A DNA stretch of 54,070 nt, from positions 1-54,070 of the forward strand of contig JAIYAM010000036.1 in assembly GCA_027489065.1 (NCBI GenBank). The letters are read 5' to 3'. This DNA is from Erythrobacteraceae bacterium (GTDB lineage: Bacteria > Pseudomonadota > Alphaproteobacteria > Sphingomonadales > Sphingomonadaceae). The notes below the pieces were generated by a model. That model searched no databases, was not told where the DNA came from, and saw only the letters and a program-made list of their open reading frames with translations. The position numbers and the translations under genes are program-made. Positions 1-7,997 of the stretch are shown piece after piece. The number at the start of each line of letters is the position of its first letter. The stretch's first letter is position 1.

Positions 1-144
1 ATGGGCGCGTCCAAGCCCTGGCCCGACGCGCTTCAGGCCTTCACCGGCACCCGCGAAATGAGCGCCAAGCCGATGCTCGAATATTTCGCGCCATTGAAGA
101 AGTGGCTCGACGAGCAGAACAAGGGCGAGACGGCGGGCTGGTGA
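1..144 (+). CDS. M2 family peptidyl-dipeptidase, C-terminal fragment
   Basis: The last 47 residues of a protein whose start lies before the window. The tail (KPWPDAL, then MLEYFAPLKKWLDEQN) resembles the C-terminus of angiotensin-converting-enzyme-like M2 dipeptidases, where a GxSKPW segment is followed by YFxPLxxWLxxQN. M2 enzymes are zinc dipeptidyl carboxypeptidases and bacterial forms are often exported; the HEXXH zinc site would lie upstream and cannot be seen. The stop codon overlaps the next start (TGATG), so the next gene is probably translationally coupled. The first base is coded as ATG, but the match to internal M2 sequence says this is not the true start. Confidence 0.72.
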   Translation: MGASKPWPDALQAFTGTREMSAKPMLEYFAPLKKWLDEQNKGETAGW

Positions 145-1163
145 TGCGAAGCGGCGCGCGCGCGGGCATCATCGGTTTGGCGGGCGCGCTGGCGGCACTG
201 GCCGCCGGCGTCCCTGCCGCAGCTGAAGGGCCTGCGGGCGCGCTGTTCGTGGCGGGCAAGCGCGGTAACACGCTTTCCAAGGTGGACCTTGCGACCGGCA
301 AGGAAGTGCTGCGGGTGCCGAGCTGCGCCAATCCGCACGAACTTGCGACCTCACCCGATGGCCAGCACGTGGCGCTCGCCTGTTATGGCGGGACGAGCGT
401 CGATATCTTCCGCACCGATACGCTCGAAAAGGTGCGCAGCATCGACCTTGGCACCAAAGCCCGTCCGCACGGGATCGTGTGGCAGCAGGACGCGGCGACC
501 GGGCGCGACACGATCTTCGCCACCGCCGAAGGGCGCAAGGCGATGTTCACGATCAACTATCCGCTCGAAGAAGATCCCGACATTACCGAGATCCCGACCG
601 GCAAGGACGGCTCGCACATGATCGCGGTAAGCCCGGACGGGGCCTTTGCCTGGACGATGGACCTGGGCTCGGGCACGGTCACGCTGATCGAGGCGATGGA
701 CGCGCGGGCGCTGCGTTCGGCTGCGGTCGGCGTGGAGCCGGAGGGCATCGCGCTGGCGCCCGATGGCAAGACCCTGTGGGTCTCGGCGCGCGGTTCGGAC
801 AAGGTCTTCGCGCTTGATCCGATGACCCTCGATATCCGCGCGACCATCCCCACCGGCCGCTTCCCCTTGCGCATCGCGGTGCGCCCGCAGGGTGATGTCG
901 CGGTCACATCTGACCTTCAGGACGGCGGCCTCAGCGTGATCGACACCGCCTCCGCCAAGGTCATTCGCACCATCCCCGTCTCCAGCCCCGCCGAGGCCGC
1001 AGCCCGCGTCCAGGTGACGATCCTGTGGTCGAAGGACGGGGAGCGCATCTACGTTGCCGAGACCGCCAGCGATACCGTGGCCGAGGTCGACTATGCGAGC
1101 GGCAGCGTCACACGCCGCTTCACCGTGGGCGAGGGCGGGGACGGGATGGCGATCCTGCCCTGA
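144..1163 (+). CDS. Secreted YVTN-type beta-propeller protein
   Basis: A 339-residue protein with an N-terminal signal peptide (about residues 1-28, ending in AAAEG). The rest is made of repeated blade-like units (VAGKRGNTLSKVDLATGKEVL; SPDGxxVALACYGGTSVDIF; APDGKTLWVSARGSDKVFALD; IYVAETASDTVAEVDYASG), the pattern of YVTN/lactonase-like six- or seven-bladed propellers. It is probably periplasmic, and its ligand or enzyme activity is unknown. The start at 144 was chosen because it overlaps the upstream stop and begins directly with the signal peptide; an in-frame start at 102 would put charged residues ahead of it. The stop overlaps the next ATG (TGATG). Confidence 0.8.
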   Translation: MRSGARAGIIGLAGALAALAAGVPAAAEGPAGALFVAGKRGNTLSKVDLATGKEVLRVPSCANPHELATSPDGQHVALACYGGTSVDIFRTDTLEKVRSIDLGTKARPHGIVWQQDAATGRDTIFATAEGRKAMFTINYPLEEDPDITEIPTGKDGSHMIAVSPDGAFAWTMDLGSGTVTLIEAMDARALRSAAVGVEPEGIALAPDGKTLWVSARGSDKVFALDPMTLDIRATIPTGRFPLRIAVRPQGDVAVTSDLQDGGLSVIDTASAKVIRTIPVSSPAEAAARVQVTILWSKDGERIYVAETASDTVAEVDYASGSVTRRFTVGEGGDGMAILP

Positions 1164-1627
1164 TGGCGCCGAAGGCTCCTGCGAAACCGCCCTTGGTGGT
1201 GGGCTGGCGCGAGCTGGTCGATCTGCCCGGTCTTGGCCTTGCCGGCATCCCCGCCAAGATCGACACCGGCGCGCGCACCTCCTCGCTCCATGCCCATGTG
1301 CTTGAGGATTTCCTGCGCGGCGGCAAACGCTTCGTACGCTTTGCGGTCGACTGGGGCGGGGAGCGGCATTTCTGCGAGGCGATCCACGTAGACGTGCGCG
1401 GCATCACCTCGTCCAACGGCGACCAGCAGACCCGCTTTGTCATAAAGACGCCGCTGAAAATCGGTAGCCTTGTGTTCCGGGCGGAAATCAGCCTGGCGGA
1501 CAGGTCCCAGATGCAGTTCCCGATGCTGATCGGGCGCACCGCGCTGAGGCGGCGCATGGTGGTGGATAGCGGCCATTCTTGGCTGCAATCACCTGCGATA
1601 GCGCATATGGGGCGCGTCCGCCGGTAA
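1163..1627 (+). CDS. rimB: RimB-like retropepsin-like protease (PF05618 type)
   Basis: A 154-residue cytoplasmic protein with the hallmark IDTGARTSSLHA near residues 31-42, the DTGA signature of the 'ATP-dependent zinc protease' family, which has a retropepsin-like fold. The MLIGRTALRRR segment near residue 130 is also typical. In Pseudomonas, RimB of this family works with RimK in modifying the C-terminus of ribosomal protein S6. Here it sits 24 bases before rimK and overlaps the stop of the propeller gene, so the pairing supports the call. The assignment to RimB rests on the DTGA motif and on synteny; the direct substrate is inferred. Confidence 0.82.
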   Translation: MAPKAPAKPPLVVGWRELVDLPGLGLAGIPAKIDTGARTSSLHAHVLEDFLRGGKRFVRFAVDWGGERHFCEAIHVDVRGITSSNGDQQTRFVIKTPLKIGSLVFRAEISLADRSQMQFPMLIGRTALRRRMVVDSGHSWLQSPAIAHMGRVRR

Positions 1628-1651
1628 GAAGCCGGTCTTGAAAGGGTCTTC

Positions 1652-2554
1652 ATGAAAATCGCGATGCTGGCGCGCAACGCCAACCTCTATTCGCACCAGC
1701 GGCTGAAGGACGCTGCCGAGGCGCGGGGGCATAGCCTCGACATCCTCAATACGCTGCGCTGCACCGTGCATATCGCCAGCCACCGCCCGCAGGTGTTCTA
1801 CAATGGCGCGCCGATCCAAGCCTATGATGCCGTGATCCCGCGTATCGGCGCCTCGATCACGAACTATGGCCTTGCGATCCTGCGCCAATTCGAAATGGCC
1901 GGCATCTGGTCGCTGAACGAGAGCGTCGCCATCGGTCGCAGCCGCGACAAGCTGCGGTCCTTGCAGATCCTCGCCAAGCACGGGCTCGGACTGCCGCTGA
2001 CGGCCTATGCCAATGATCCCAAGGCGGCCGAAGAGATCATCAGGGCGGTCAAGGGCCCGCCGGTGGTGATCAAGCTGATCGAGGGCACGCAGGGCATCGG
2101 CGTGGTGCTTGCTGAGACAATGAGCAGCGCCAAGTCGGTGATCGAGGCGTTCCGCGGCGCCAACGTCAACATCCTCGTGCAGGAGTTCATCAAGGAAGCG
2201 GGCGGCACCGATATCCGCGCGCTGGTGGTGGGCGGCAAGGTGGTGGCAGCGATGCAGCGCACGGGCGCAGCGGACGAGTTCCGCTCGAATCTCCACCGCG
2301 GCGGCAGCGCGAAGGTGATAAAGATCACGCCCGAGGAACGCTCGACCGCGGTGCGTGCCGCCAAGCGCATGGGGCTCAACGTCTGCGGGGTCGACATGCT
2401 GCGGAGCAATCACGGCCCGGTGATCATGGAGGTCAATTCCTCCCCCGGCCTCGAAGGGATCGAGACCGCCACCGGCAAGGACATCGCCGGCCAGATCATC
2501 GACTTCATCGCCGCCAATGCCGGCGGGACGACCAAGACCAAGGGGCGGGGGTAG
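1652..2554 (+). CDS. rimK: Ribosomal protein S6 modification protein, L-glutamate ligase RimK
   Basis: A 300-residue ATP-grasp ligase. RimK adds glutamate residues to the C-terminus of ribosomal protein S6 using ATP. Visible are the N-terminal preATP-grasp part ([24 protein letters not shown]), the central ATP-grasp region ([18 protein letters not shown], a glycine-rich nucleotide loop), [25 protein letters not shown], and the metal-binding end ([24 protein letters not shown]). Length is normal for the family. It follows the RimB-like gene, and its presumed substrate gene rpsF lies about 5 kb away on the other strand. Confidence 0.95.
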   Translation: MKIAMLARNANLYSHQRLKDAAEARGHSLDILNTLRCTVHIASHRPQVFYNGAPIQAYDAVIPRIGASITNYGLAILRQFEMAGIWSLNESVAIGRSRDKLRSLQILAKHGLGLPLTAYANDPKAAEEIIRAVKGPPVVIKLIEGTQGIGVVLAETMSSAKSVIEAFRGANVNILVQEFIKEAGGTDIRALVVGGKVVAAMQRTGAADEFRSNLHRGGSAKVIKITPEERSTAVRAAKRMGLNVCGVDMLRSNHGPVIMEVNSSPGLEGIETATGKDIAGQIIDFIAANAGGTTKTKGRG

Positions 2555-2612
2555 CGGCTCGACTCTGCGTCGGTGCCGCCTTAGCGTGCTGACCGGCAAG
2601 GAGGATTAGGCC

Positions 2613-3542
2613 ATGCGGATGACAGGTGCGGCGCGGGTGCTGGCGTTGCTTGGGGCGCTGTTGGGCGCCGGGCCAGTGCTGGCGCAGGCGCCCAAGACCA
2701 CCCGCGAGGTCAATATCACGCAGGGCTCTGAGGCGGGCTGGATTCCTAGCGAAGAGCTCGAGGCCAAGGCGCTTGCCAGCTGGCAACGGTTCTATGCGCT
2801 GATCGAGACGGGGGACGATGATGCAGCTCATGCCATGATGAGCGAAGGGTTCCGAGCGCAATATCCGCTCGCGAAGTTTCGCGCTGACCGCGCCGCAGCT
2901 CGCACAAATCGGGGCGCGCTGATCATACGCGATCGCATCAAGCTGACCTGGACCAAGGATAGCCCGGCGGTGCCCTATCCCGGCATTTACCTCGCGATTG
3001 ATGCCAGCGCGCGGTTTGCAGCTGTGGATCGGTTCTGCGGCTATACGATTCTATATCTCGCTCCCGGCGCGCAGGACTTTGCGGTGATGCGTTTTCAGGA
3101 GACCTTCATCGAAAATGCCGCCTTTGCCGATATCGCCGCGACCAGCAGCCCCTTGCAGGCGCTGCTGGTGTGGCGGCTGGCAGCGCGCAGCTGTCCCAAT
3201 TACAGGCCCGAGCCGTTGCCCGCTACCCTGTCGGAAGGCATCGAATACAGCACTGTTGCCGAAGCCCGCACGGCGGTGGCCGCGCGCGAAGGGATCGAGA
3301 CAAAGGTCGAGAATGGTTGGACGGTGATCGCGCACCGTGCAAGCTTCTCGGTCTGGTCCTTCGCCCCGGAAGGCGCGCCAACCTCTCCCGCCGTGATCAA
3401 ACGATGGGTCGAACCGGTGGGCGCGGATAAGTCGAGTGGATCAATCGCAATGATCTGCGAAGGTCAGAAAGCTGCTTGCGATGCAGTATTTGACGAGATG
3501 GCTTACAAGAACGGCTTCGTCCCGGTCACTTTCGAAAAATAG
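2613..3542 (+). CDS. Secreted protein of unknown function, DUF4019-like N-terminal region
   Basis: A 309-residue protein with a clear signal peptide (residues 1-25, VLAQAP at the cleavage site). The first half (SWQRFYALIETGDDDAAHAMMSEGFR, later PYPGIYLAIDASARF and FCGYTILYLAPG) recalls DUF4019-type periplasmic domains, in which a tryptophan starts a helix and a PGxY strand follows; this match is tentative. The second half has four cysteines that could form disulfides. It is preceded by a purine-rich AAGGAGG at about 2599-2605. No enzyme motif is seen. It ends 9 bases from the convergent SDR stop. Confidence 0.7.
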   Translation: MRMTGAARVLALLGALLGAGPVLAQAPKTTREVNITQGSEAGWIPSEELEAKALASWQRFYALIETGDDDAAHAMMSEGFRAQYPLAKFRADRAAARTNRGALIIRDRIKLTWTKDSPAVPYPGIYLAIDASARFAAVDRFCGYTILYLAPGAQDFAVMRFQETFIENAAFADIAATSSPLQALLVWRLAARSCPNYRPEPLPATLSEGIEYSTVAEARTAVAAREGIETKVENGWTVIAHRASFSVWSFAPEGAPTSPAVIKRWVEPVGADKSSGSIAMICEGQKAACDAVFDEMAYKNGFVPVTFEK

Positions 3543-3550
3543 GCCCGGCC

Positions 3551-4318
3551 TCACGCATTCCGCGCCATCAGCCCGCCATCGACCGGGATCGCCACTCCGG
3601 TGATGTAGCTCGCCGCCGGGAGCACCAACGACAAGGTGATATGCGCTACCTCCTCGGGCTCGCCGTAGCGCCTCAGGGCGGTGCGGCGTTTGGCGAAGAC
3701 CACCTTGTGCTCCTCGGCCACCGCATCGGTCATCGCCGTGCGGATCGGGCCTGGGCAGATACAGTTGACGGTGATGCCTTCGGGTCCGAGATCGACCGCA
3801 AGGCCGCGCGTGAGCCCGATTACGCCGGTCTTGGCCGCGACATAGGGCGTATCGCCCGGGGTCGCGCCCAAGCCTTCGGTCGATGCGATATTGACGATCC
3901 GCGCTGCATCGCTCTGCCGCAGCCACGGCAAAGCGGCGCGCACCATGCGCTGATGCGCCGTCAGCATCACGCCGAGCGCGCGGTGCCACACTTCTTCATA
4001 GGCCGGATCATCGAGGGCGCAGAAGCTCGAGATGCCGGCGTTGTTCACTAGAATGTCGATCCGTCCGAAATCGGCGGCGATTGTGGCGATGGTGCCGACG
4101 ATGGCATCTGCGTCCGCCACATCCAGCGCATAGGCGCGGGCACCGCCCCCGCATTCCTCCGCCACCGCCACGCAGGCGGCACGATCGCGGTCGACCACTG
4201 CCACCGCCGCGCCCTCAGCCGCGAACAGCAGGGCGGTAGCCCGGCCCATGCCGCTCGCTGCTCCGGTGACGATCGCGGTGCGTCCCGCAATCGAGCGTGA
4301 CGGGGATGGGTGGGGCAT
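3551..4318 (-). CDS. SDR family NAD(P)-dependent oxidoreductase
   Basis: A 255-residue classical short-chain dehydrogenase. The cofactor motif TGAASGMG is at about residues 18-25, NNAG near 91, and the catalytic Ser (NIASTEG) and Tyr-Lys pair (YVAAK) follow at the usual spacing. The C-terminal PVDGGLMARNA is typical. The substrate cannot be read from sequence; the fold is shared by 3-oxoacyl reductases and by many alcohol or sugar dehydrogenases. It stands alone on the minus strand with a 160-base gap to the next, divergent gene. Confidence 0.9.
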   Translation of the reverse strand: MPHPSPSRSIAGRTAIVTGAASGMGRATALLFAAEGAAVAVVDRDRAACVAVAEECGGGARAYALDVADADAIVGTIATIAADFGRIDILVNNAGISSFCALDDPAYEEVWHRALGVMLTAHQRMVRAALPWLRQSDAARIVNIASTEGLGATPGDTPYVAAKTGVIGLTRGLAVDLGPEGITVNCICPGPIRTAMTDAVAEEHKVVFAKRRTALRRYGEPEEVAHITLSLVLPAASYITGVAIPVDGGLMARNA

Positions 4319-4480
4319 GGGCGGCTCTCCTCACCAAGCGGGGTCAGCTGCTGAGCCTAGCCGAGACAACCGGGCGCGTCACCTGTCTCCCATTCCCACC
4401 AATAATGGCCAATTAGTCCAAGCCAGAGGGGGTGCGAATCGGCTATGGCTCGGCTCCGGGTTGAAGACGGAGGGAATTAC

Positions 4481-4963
4481 ATGACAACACGCCATATCCT
4501 GCCGCTGGCCGCATTTGCCGGGCTGGCCTTTGCCGCCGCTGTTCCGGCCGCGGCCGAGGATGCCAGCGTCGCCAAGCGGCTTGATCGCGAAGGCCTCAAA
4601 TACGAGGTTGATAATGATGGCGATTACAAGCTCACCTTCAACTATTCGAAGGAAGGGCGCACCCAGCTGGTGTTCGTCTCGGGAACGACCCAGACCGTGT
4701 CCGGCCTGACCGTGCGCGAAGTGTTCTCGCCCGCCGGCCGCGTCGAGAAGGACGGGATCGGCGGCAAGGCCGCGCTCGAACTGCTCTCAGCCTCGGGCCA
4801 GCTGAAGATGGGCAGCTGGGAAATCCGCGGCGACGTGCTCTACTTCGTCATCAAGGTGCTCGATAGCGCCACCTCGAGCGAGCTTTCGAGCATGCTCGAC
4901 ATCGCGGCCGAGACCGCTGACGACAAGGAAATCGAACTCTCGGGCGACCGGGACGACCTCTGA
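4481..4963 (+). CDS. Secreted YbjN-like protein
   Basis: A 160-residue protein with a signal peptide (about residues 1-26, VPAAAED). The mature part (LDREGLKYEVDNDGDYKLTF, then LELLSASGQLKMGSWEIRGDVLYFVIKVLD) has the layout of YbjN/type III chaperone-like domains: a helix, a hydrophobic strand pair and a late 'W-E-I-R-G' strand. Most YbjN proteins are cytoplasmic, and exported versions are common in sphingomonads; the family call is tentative. The start at 4481 is set by a strong GGAGG at 4470-4474 and by the signal peptide. The 162-base gap upstream, shared with the divergent SDR, should hold both promoters. Confidence 0.72.
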   Translation: MTTRHILPLAAFAGLAFAAAVPAAAEDASVAKRLDREGLKYEVDNDGDYKLTFNYSKEGRTQLVFVSGTTQTVSGLTVREVFSPAGRVEKDGIGGKAALELLSASGQLKMGSWEIRGDVLYFVIKVLDSATSSELSSMLDIAAETADDKEIELSGDRDDL

Positions 4964-4974
4964 GGCAAATGGTG

Positions 4975-4997
4975 AGGGCGGCGCAGGTCGCCGCCCT
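4975..4997. terminator. Hairpin between convergent genes
   Basis: A perfect 9-bp stem, AGGGCGGCG / CGCCGCCCT, with a 5-base loop, placed between the stop of the YbjN-like gene and the stop of amn. The plus-strand side is followed by a short pyrimidine-rich run (TCGCTTTA). Its position between two convergent stops fits a bidirectional terminator. Confidence 0.6.
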
Positions 4998-5002
4998 TCG
5001 CT

Positions 5003-6439
5003 TTACCGGAACGGCGGTTCGTTAAACGCGCGCAGCTTGCGCGAATGCAAGCGGTCGCCCTCGTCGCGCAGCATCGCGCAGGCGACGATCCCCATCTGGA
5101 GGTGGGCGGCGATGGCCTCCTCGTAGAACTTGTTGGCCTGCCCGGGCAGCTTGATCTCGCCATGCAGCGGCTTGTCCGACACGCACAGCAGCGTGCCGTA
5201 GGGCACCCGGAAGCGATAGCCTTGCGTGGCGATGGTCGCGCTCTCCATGTCGATCGCGATGGCGCGGCTCTGCGAGAAGCGTTTGGCCGATGACGAGTAG
5301 CGCAGCTCCCAGTTGCGATCATCGGTGGTGACGACCGTGCCGGTGCGCATCCGCTGCTTGAGGTTCGCGCCTTGCACGCCCGCGACCTTCTCTGCGGCGA
5401 AGGCCATCGCCTGCTGCACTTCGGCAATCGGCGGGATCGGCACTTCGGGCGGGAGCACGGGATCGAGCACGTGATCGTCGCGCAGGTAGGCGTGGGCGAG
5501 CACGAAGTCGCCGATCTTCTGGGTTGAGCGCAGGCCCCCGCAGTGGCCGATCATCAGCCATGCGTGCGGACGCAGCACCGCAAGGTGATCGCAGATCGTC
5601 TTGGCGTTGGAGGGGCCGACGCCGATGTTGACGAGAGTGATCCCACGCCCGTCCTCGCGGATCAGGTGATAGGCGGGCATCTGGTGGCGGCGCCAGGCGG
5701 TATCGTTGAGCTGATCCTGCGCGTGGGTGGTGGGCTCGCGAATGTCGAGCCCGGCAGCGCCGGTCAGCGCGACATAGCCATCCTTGCCGATTTGTGCGGC
5801 GCCCCAATTCACGAATTCATCGACATAGCGGTGGTAGTTCGTAAACAGGATGAAGTCCTGAAAATCGCTGACGTCGCTGCCGGTGTAGTGCTTGAGGCGC
5901 GCCAGCGAGTAATCGGTGCGCAGGCCATCGAACAGCGAAAGCGGCATGTCGTGGTCGCCGTCGATCTCGATCCCGTCGGCCAGTTCGTCGCCGATCAGCG
6001 CCAGGTCGGTCGAAGGGAAGTGCGCGGCGATATCCTGCGGGGCGATCCCGACCATCGCCGCCCCGGCCTCGCCATCGAGCACATAGGGGAAGGGAATCTC
6101 CTGCCGCGAGCGGGTGACGGTGACCTCGACTTCATATTCGCTGATGATCAGCGCGAGCTGTTCGGTCAGGTACTGGGTGAAGAGTTCAGGGTGGGTGACG
6201 GTGGTGGTGTAGGTGCCCGGCGTCTCCAACCGCCCGAAAGCGCGGCTGCGATCGCGCGGGGCGCCGATGCCGTTGTAGTGCAGCGTGATCTGCGGATAGG
6301 CGTAGGAGCCGTCGGTGCGCTTGGCAGGGTCGGGCAGGGTGCCGTCCCGCCCGAAGGCGATGACGTCGTCGCGCAGGGTGCGCACCGCTTCATCGTAATG
6401 GCGCTGAAGCTCGGCGAGGATGGCGGGAATGTCGATCAT
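5003..6439 (-). CDS. amn: AMP nucleosidase
   Basis: A 478-residue enzyme that splits AMP into adenine and ribose 5-phosphate. The N-terminal regulatory domain (about residues 1-180) is followed by the nucleoside-phosphorylase-like domain: NIGVGPSNAKTICDHLAVLRPHAWLMIGHCGGLR near 290-325, TGTVVTTDDRNWELR near 390 and IDMESATIATQGYRFRVPYGTLLCVSDKPLHGE near 415-450. Length fits the family. The start was placed at 6439 (MIDIPAIL) because AAAGGAG lies about 14 bases upstream and family members begin in this way; an in-frame start at 6484 has no ribosome binding site. Confidence 0.93.
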   Translation of the reverse strand: MIDIPAILAELQRHYDEAVRTLRDDVIAFGRDGTLPDPAKRTDGSYAYPQITLHYNGIGAPRDRSRAFGRLETPGTYTTTVTHPELFTQYLTEQLALIISEYEVEVTVTRSRQEIPFPYVLDGEAGAAMVGIAPQDIAAHFPSTDLALIGDELADGIEIDGDHDMPLSLFDGLRTDYSLARLKHYTGSDVSDFQDFILFTNYHRYVDEFVNWGAAQIGKDGYVALTGAAGLDIREPTTHAQDQLNDTAWRRHQMPAYHLIREDGRGITLVNIGVGPSNAKTICDHLAVLRPHAWLMIGHCGGLRSTQKIGDFVLAHAYLRDDHVLDPVLPPEVPIPPIAEVQQAMAFAAEKVAGVQGANLKQRMRTGTVVTTDDRNWELRYSSSAKRFSQSRAIAIDMESATIATQGYRFRVPYGTLLCVSDKPLHGEIKLPGQANKFYEEAIAAHLQMGIVACAMLRDEGDRLHSRKLRAFNEPPFR

Positions 6440-6513
6440 GGCAGTTGTCTCTGCTCCTTTGTTGTTATCGTTGTGTGGCAGCATCTTCGCGATTGCGGGC
6501 GCTGTTTACAAGA

Positions 6514-6546
6514 AGGGCGCGAAGATCGCAGTGATCTTCGCGCCCT
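6514..6546 (-). terminator. Rho-independent terminator of the rpsF-rpsR-rplI operon
   Basis: A perfect 14-bp inverted repeat, AGGGCGCGAAGATC / GATCTTCGCGCCCT, with a 5-base loop, starting about 30 bases after the rplI stop. Read on the minus strand it is followed by TCTTGT, a weak U-tract. It separates rplI from amn, which lies downstream on the same strand, and so argues that amn has its own promoter. Confidence 0.8.
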
Positions 6547-6576
6547 GATGTCTTGCGCCTGAGAAGGCTGGACGAC

Positions 6577-7182
6577 TTAGTCGTCCTCGCCGCCTTCGAG
6601 CAGTTCGGCCGGAATTTCGCCAGGTTCGAGGCTGGTGTCGATGCGGGTCGCTTCGGCCTGTTCCTCGATCTCGCGCTGCTCGTCGTCGAACATCGCCTTC
6701 AGCACGTCGACGCCTTCGCTCTGGAGCTTGGCTTCGTCGTCCGAACGCGCGACGTTGGCCTTCACGGTCACGCGCACTTCGGGGTGAAGGGCCACGATCA
6801 CGTCATGCATGCCGATGGTTTTGATCGGCGCAGCCAGGATGACCATGCGCTTGTCGACCACATGGCCCTGATCGGCGAGGCCCGACACGATGTCGCGCAC
6901 GCTGACCGAACCATAAAGCTGGCCGGCGTTCGAAGCGGCGCGGATCAGCACCACTTCTGCGCCTGCAACCTTTTCACCCTGCGCTTCGGCATCGGTGCGG
7001 CGGGCGGCGTTTTCGGCCACCAGACGGTCACGGTTGGCTTCGAAGACCTTGCGGTTGGCTTCGTTGGCGCGAAGGGCCTTCTTCTGCGGCAGCAGGAAGT
7101 TGCGCGCATAGCCGTCCTTCACGGTGACGACGTCACCGATCGAGCCGAGCTTTTCGATGCGCTCAAGGAGAATGATGTCCAT
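6577..7182 (-). CDS. rplI: 50S ribosomal protein L9
   Basis: A 201-residue protein. The N-terminal domain ([36 protein letters not shown]) is the L9 signature, followed by the long connecting helix and the C-terminal domain ([27 protein letters not shown]). About 50 residues of acidic tail ([10 protein letters not shown] to EGGEDD) extend beyond the E. coli length of 149, as is common in alphaproteobacteria. It is the third gene of the operon, 12 bases after rpsR, and ends before a strong hairpin. Confidence 0.97.
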   Translation of the reverse strand: MDIILLERIEKLGSIGDVVTVKDGYARNFLLPQKKALRANEANRKVFEANRDRLVAENAARRTDAEAQGEKVAGAEVVLIRAASNAGQLYGSVSVRDIVSGLADQGHVVDKRMVILAAPIKTIGMHDVIVALHPEVRVTVKANVARSDDEAKLQSEGVDVLKAMFDDEQREIEEQAEATRIDTSLEPGEIPAELLEGGEDD

Positions 7183-7194
7183 GTCTCTTTCTCC

Positions 7195-7419
7195 TTACTT
7201 CACGATGAAGGGCAGCAGGCCGATCTGGCGCGCGCGCTTGATCGCCTGGGCCAGTTCACGCTGCTTCTTCGCCGAAACGGCGGTGATGCGCGAAGGCACG
7301 ATCTTGCCACGCTCGGACATGAAGCCCTGCAGCAGGCGCACGTCCTTGTAATCGATCTTGGGGGCATCCTTGGCCGCGAACGGGCAGGACTTGCGGCGGC
7401 GGAAAAACGGGCGGGCCAT
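7195..7419 (-). CDS. rpsR: 30S ribosomal protein S18
   Basis: A 74-residue protein with the typical S18 sequence: [61 protein letters not shown]18 pairs with S6 on the 30S platform. The ATG overlaps the rpsF stop (TAATG), which couples translation of the two partners. Confidence 0.98.
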   Translation of the reverse strand: MARPFFRRRKSCPFAAKDAPKIDYKDVRLLQGFMSERGKIVPSRITAVSAKKQRELAQAIKRARQIGLLPFIVK

Positions 7420-7784
7420 TAGTCGCGCTCCTCACGTGCGTCGCGACGCTTACGCTCGCGCTCGTTCTTGCGCATCATCACGCTGGGGCCTTCCTCGTGT
7501 TCTTCCACGCGGATGGTCATGTAGCGGATGACGTCTTCGTTGATACGGGTCTGGCGCTCGAGTTCCGCGATCACCGAGCCGGGGGCGTCGATGTTGAGCA
7601 GAACGAAGTGCGCCTTGCGGTTGCGCTCGATCTTGTAGGCGAGCGACTTGAGGCCCCAGGTTTCGGTCTTGGTGACCTTGCCGTTGCCGGCCTCGACGAT
7701 TTCGGTAGCTTGCGCCGCCAGCGCGTCGACCTGAGCCTGGCTCAGATCCTGACGCGCAAGAAAGACGTGCTCGTACAGAGCCAT
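7419..7784 (-). CDS. rpsF: 30S ribosomal protein S6
   Basis: A 121-residue protein, with [55 protein letters not shown] and [16 protein letters not shown] as family segments. S6 is the substrate of RimK, encoded about 5 kb away. The C-terminal tail is basic and ends [11 protein letters not shown], so the last residue is Asp; E. coli S6 ends in Glu-Glu. AAAGGAC is placed 7 bases before the ATG. The leader upstream carries a small hairpin (7825-7837). Confidence 0.97.
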   Translation of the reverse strand: MALYEHVFLARQDLSQAQVDALAAQATEIVEAGNGKVTKTETWGLKSLAYKIERNRKAHFVLLNIDAPGSVIAELERQTRINEDVIRYMTIRVEEHEEGPSVMMRKNERERKRRDAREERD

Positions 7785-7824
7785 CTTCTTGTCCTTTCAC
7801 TCCATGCCGATCGCTGGCTGATCC

Positions 7825-7837
7825 GCACGTGGCGTGC
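7825..7837 (-). promoter_or_regulatory. Small hairpin in the rpsF leader
   Basis: On the minus strand GCACG-CCA-CGTGC forms a 5-bp stem with a 3-base loop about 40 bases before the rpsF start. Many bacteria have an S6:S18-binding autoregulatory structure in this leader with a conserved CCG element. The loop here reads CCA and CCG occurs nearby, so identity with that motif is not established. Confidence 0.3.
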
Positions 7838-7997
7838 AGGGCCCCTCCGGCTTTCTTCGATCAATCGCCGGGCGGTTCCCATGCGAAGCGCGGCCCCTTA
7901 CAGCAACCTTGCGCAATTGCAAGTCTTGCCGTGCGGGAACCGGAGCGGCACCGCTGCGGTTTGACGCTTGCATGATTCGCAAAAGGGGGAATTCCTA

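Noticed and set aside
7797..7997. A tRNA or small RNA gene between rpsF and the DUF808 gene
   Set aside because: No cloverleaf could be drawn; only the short leader hairpin was found.
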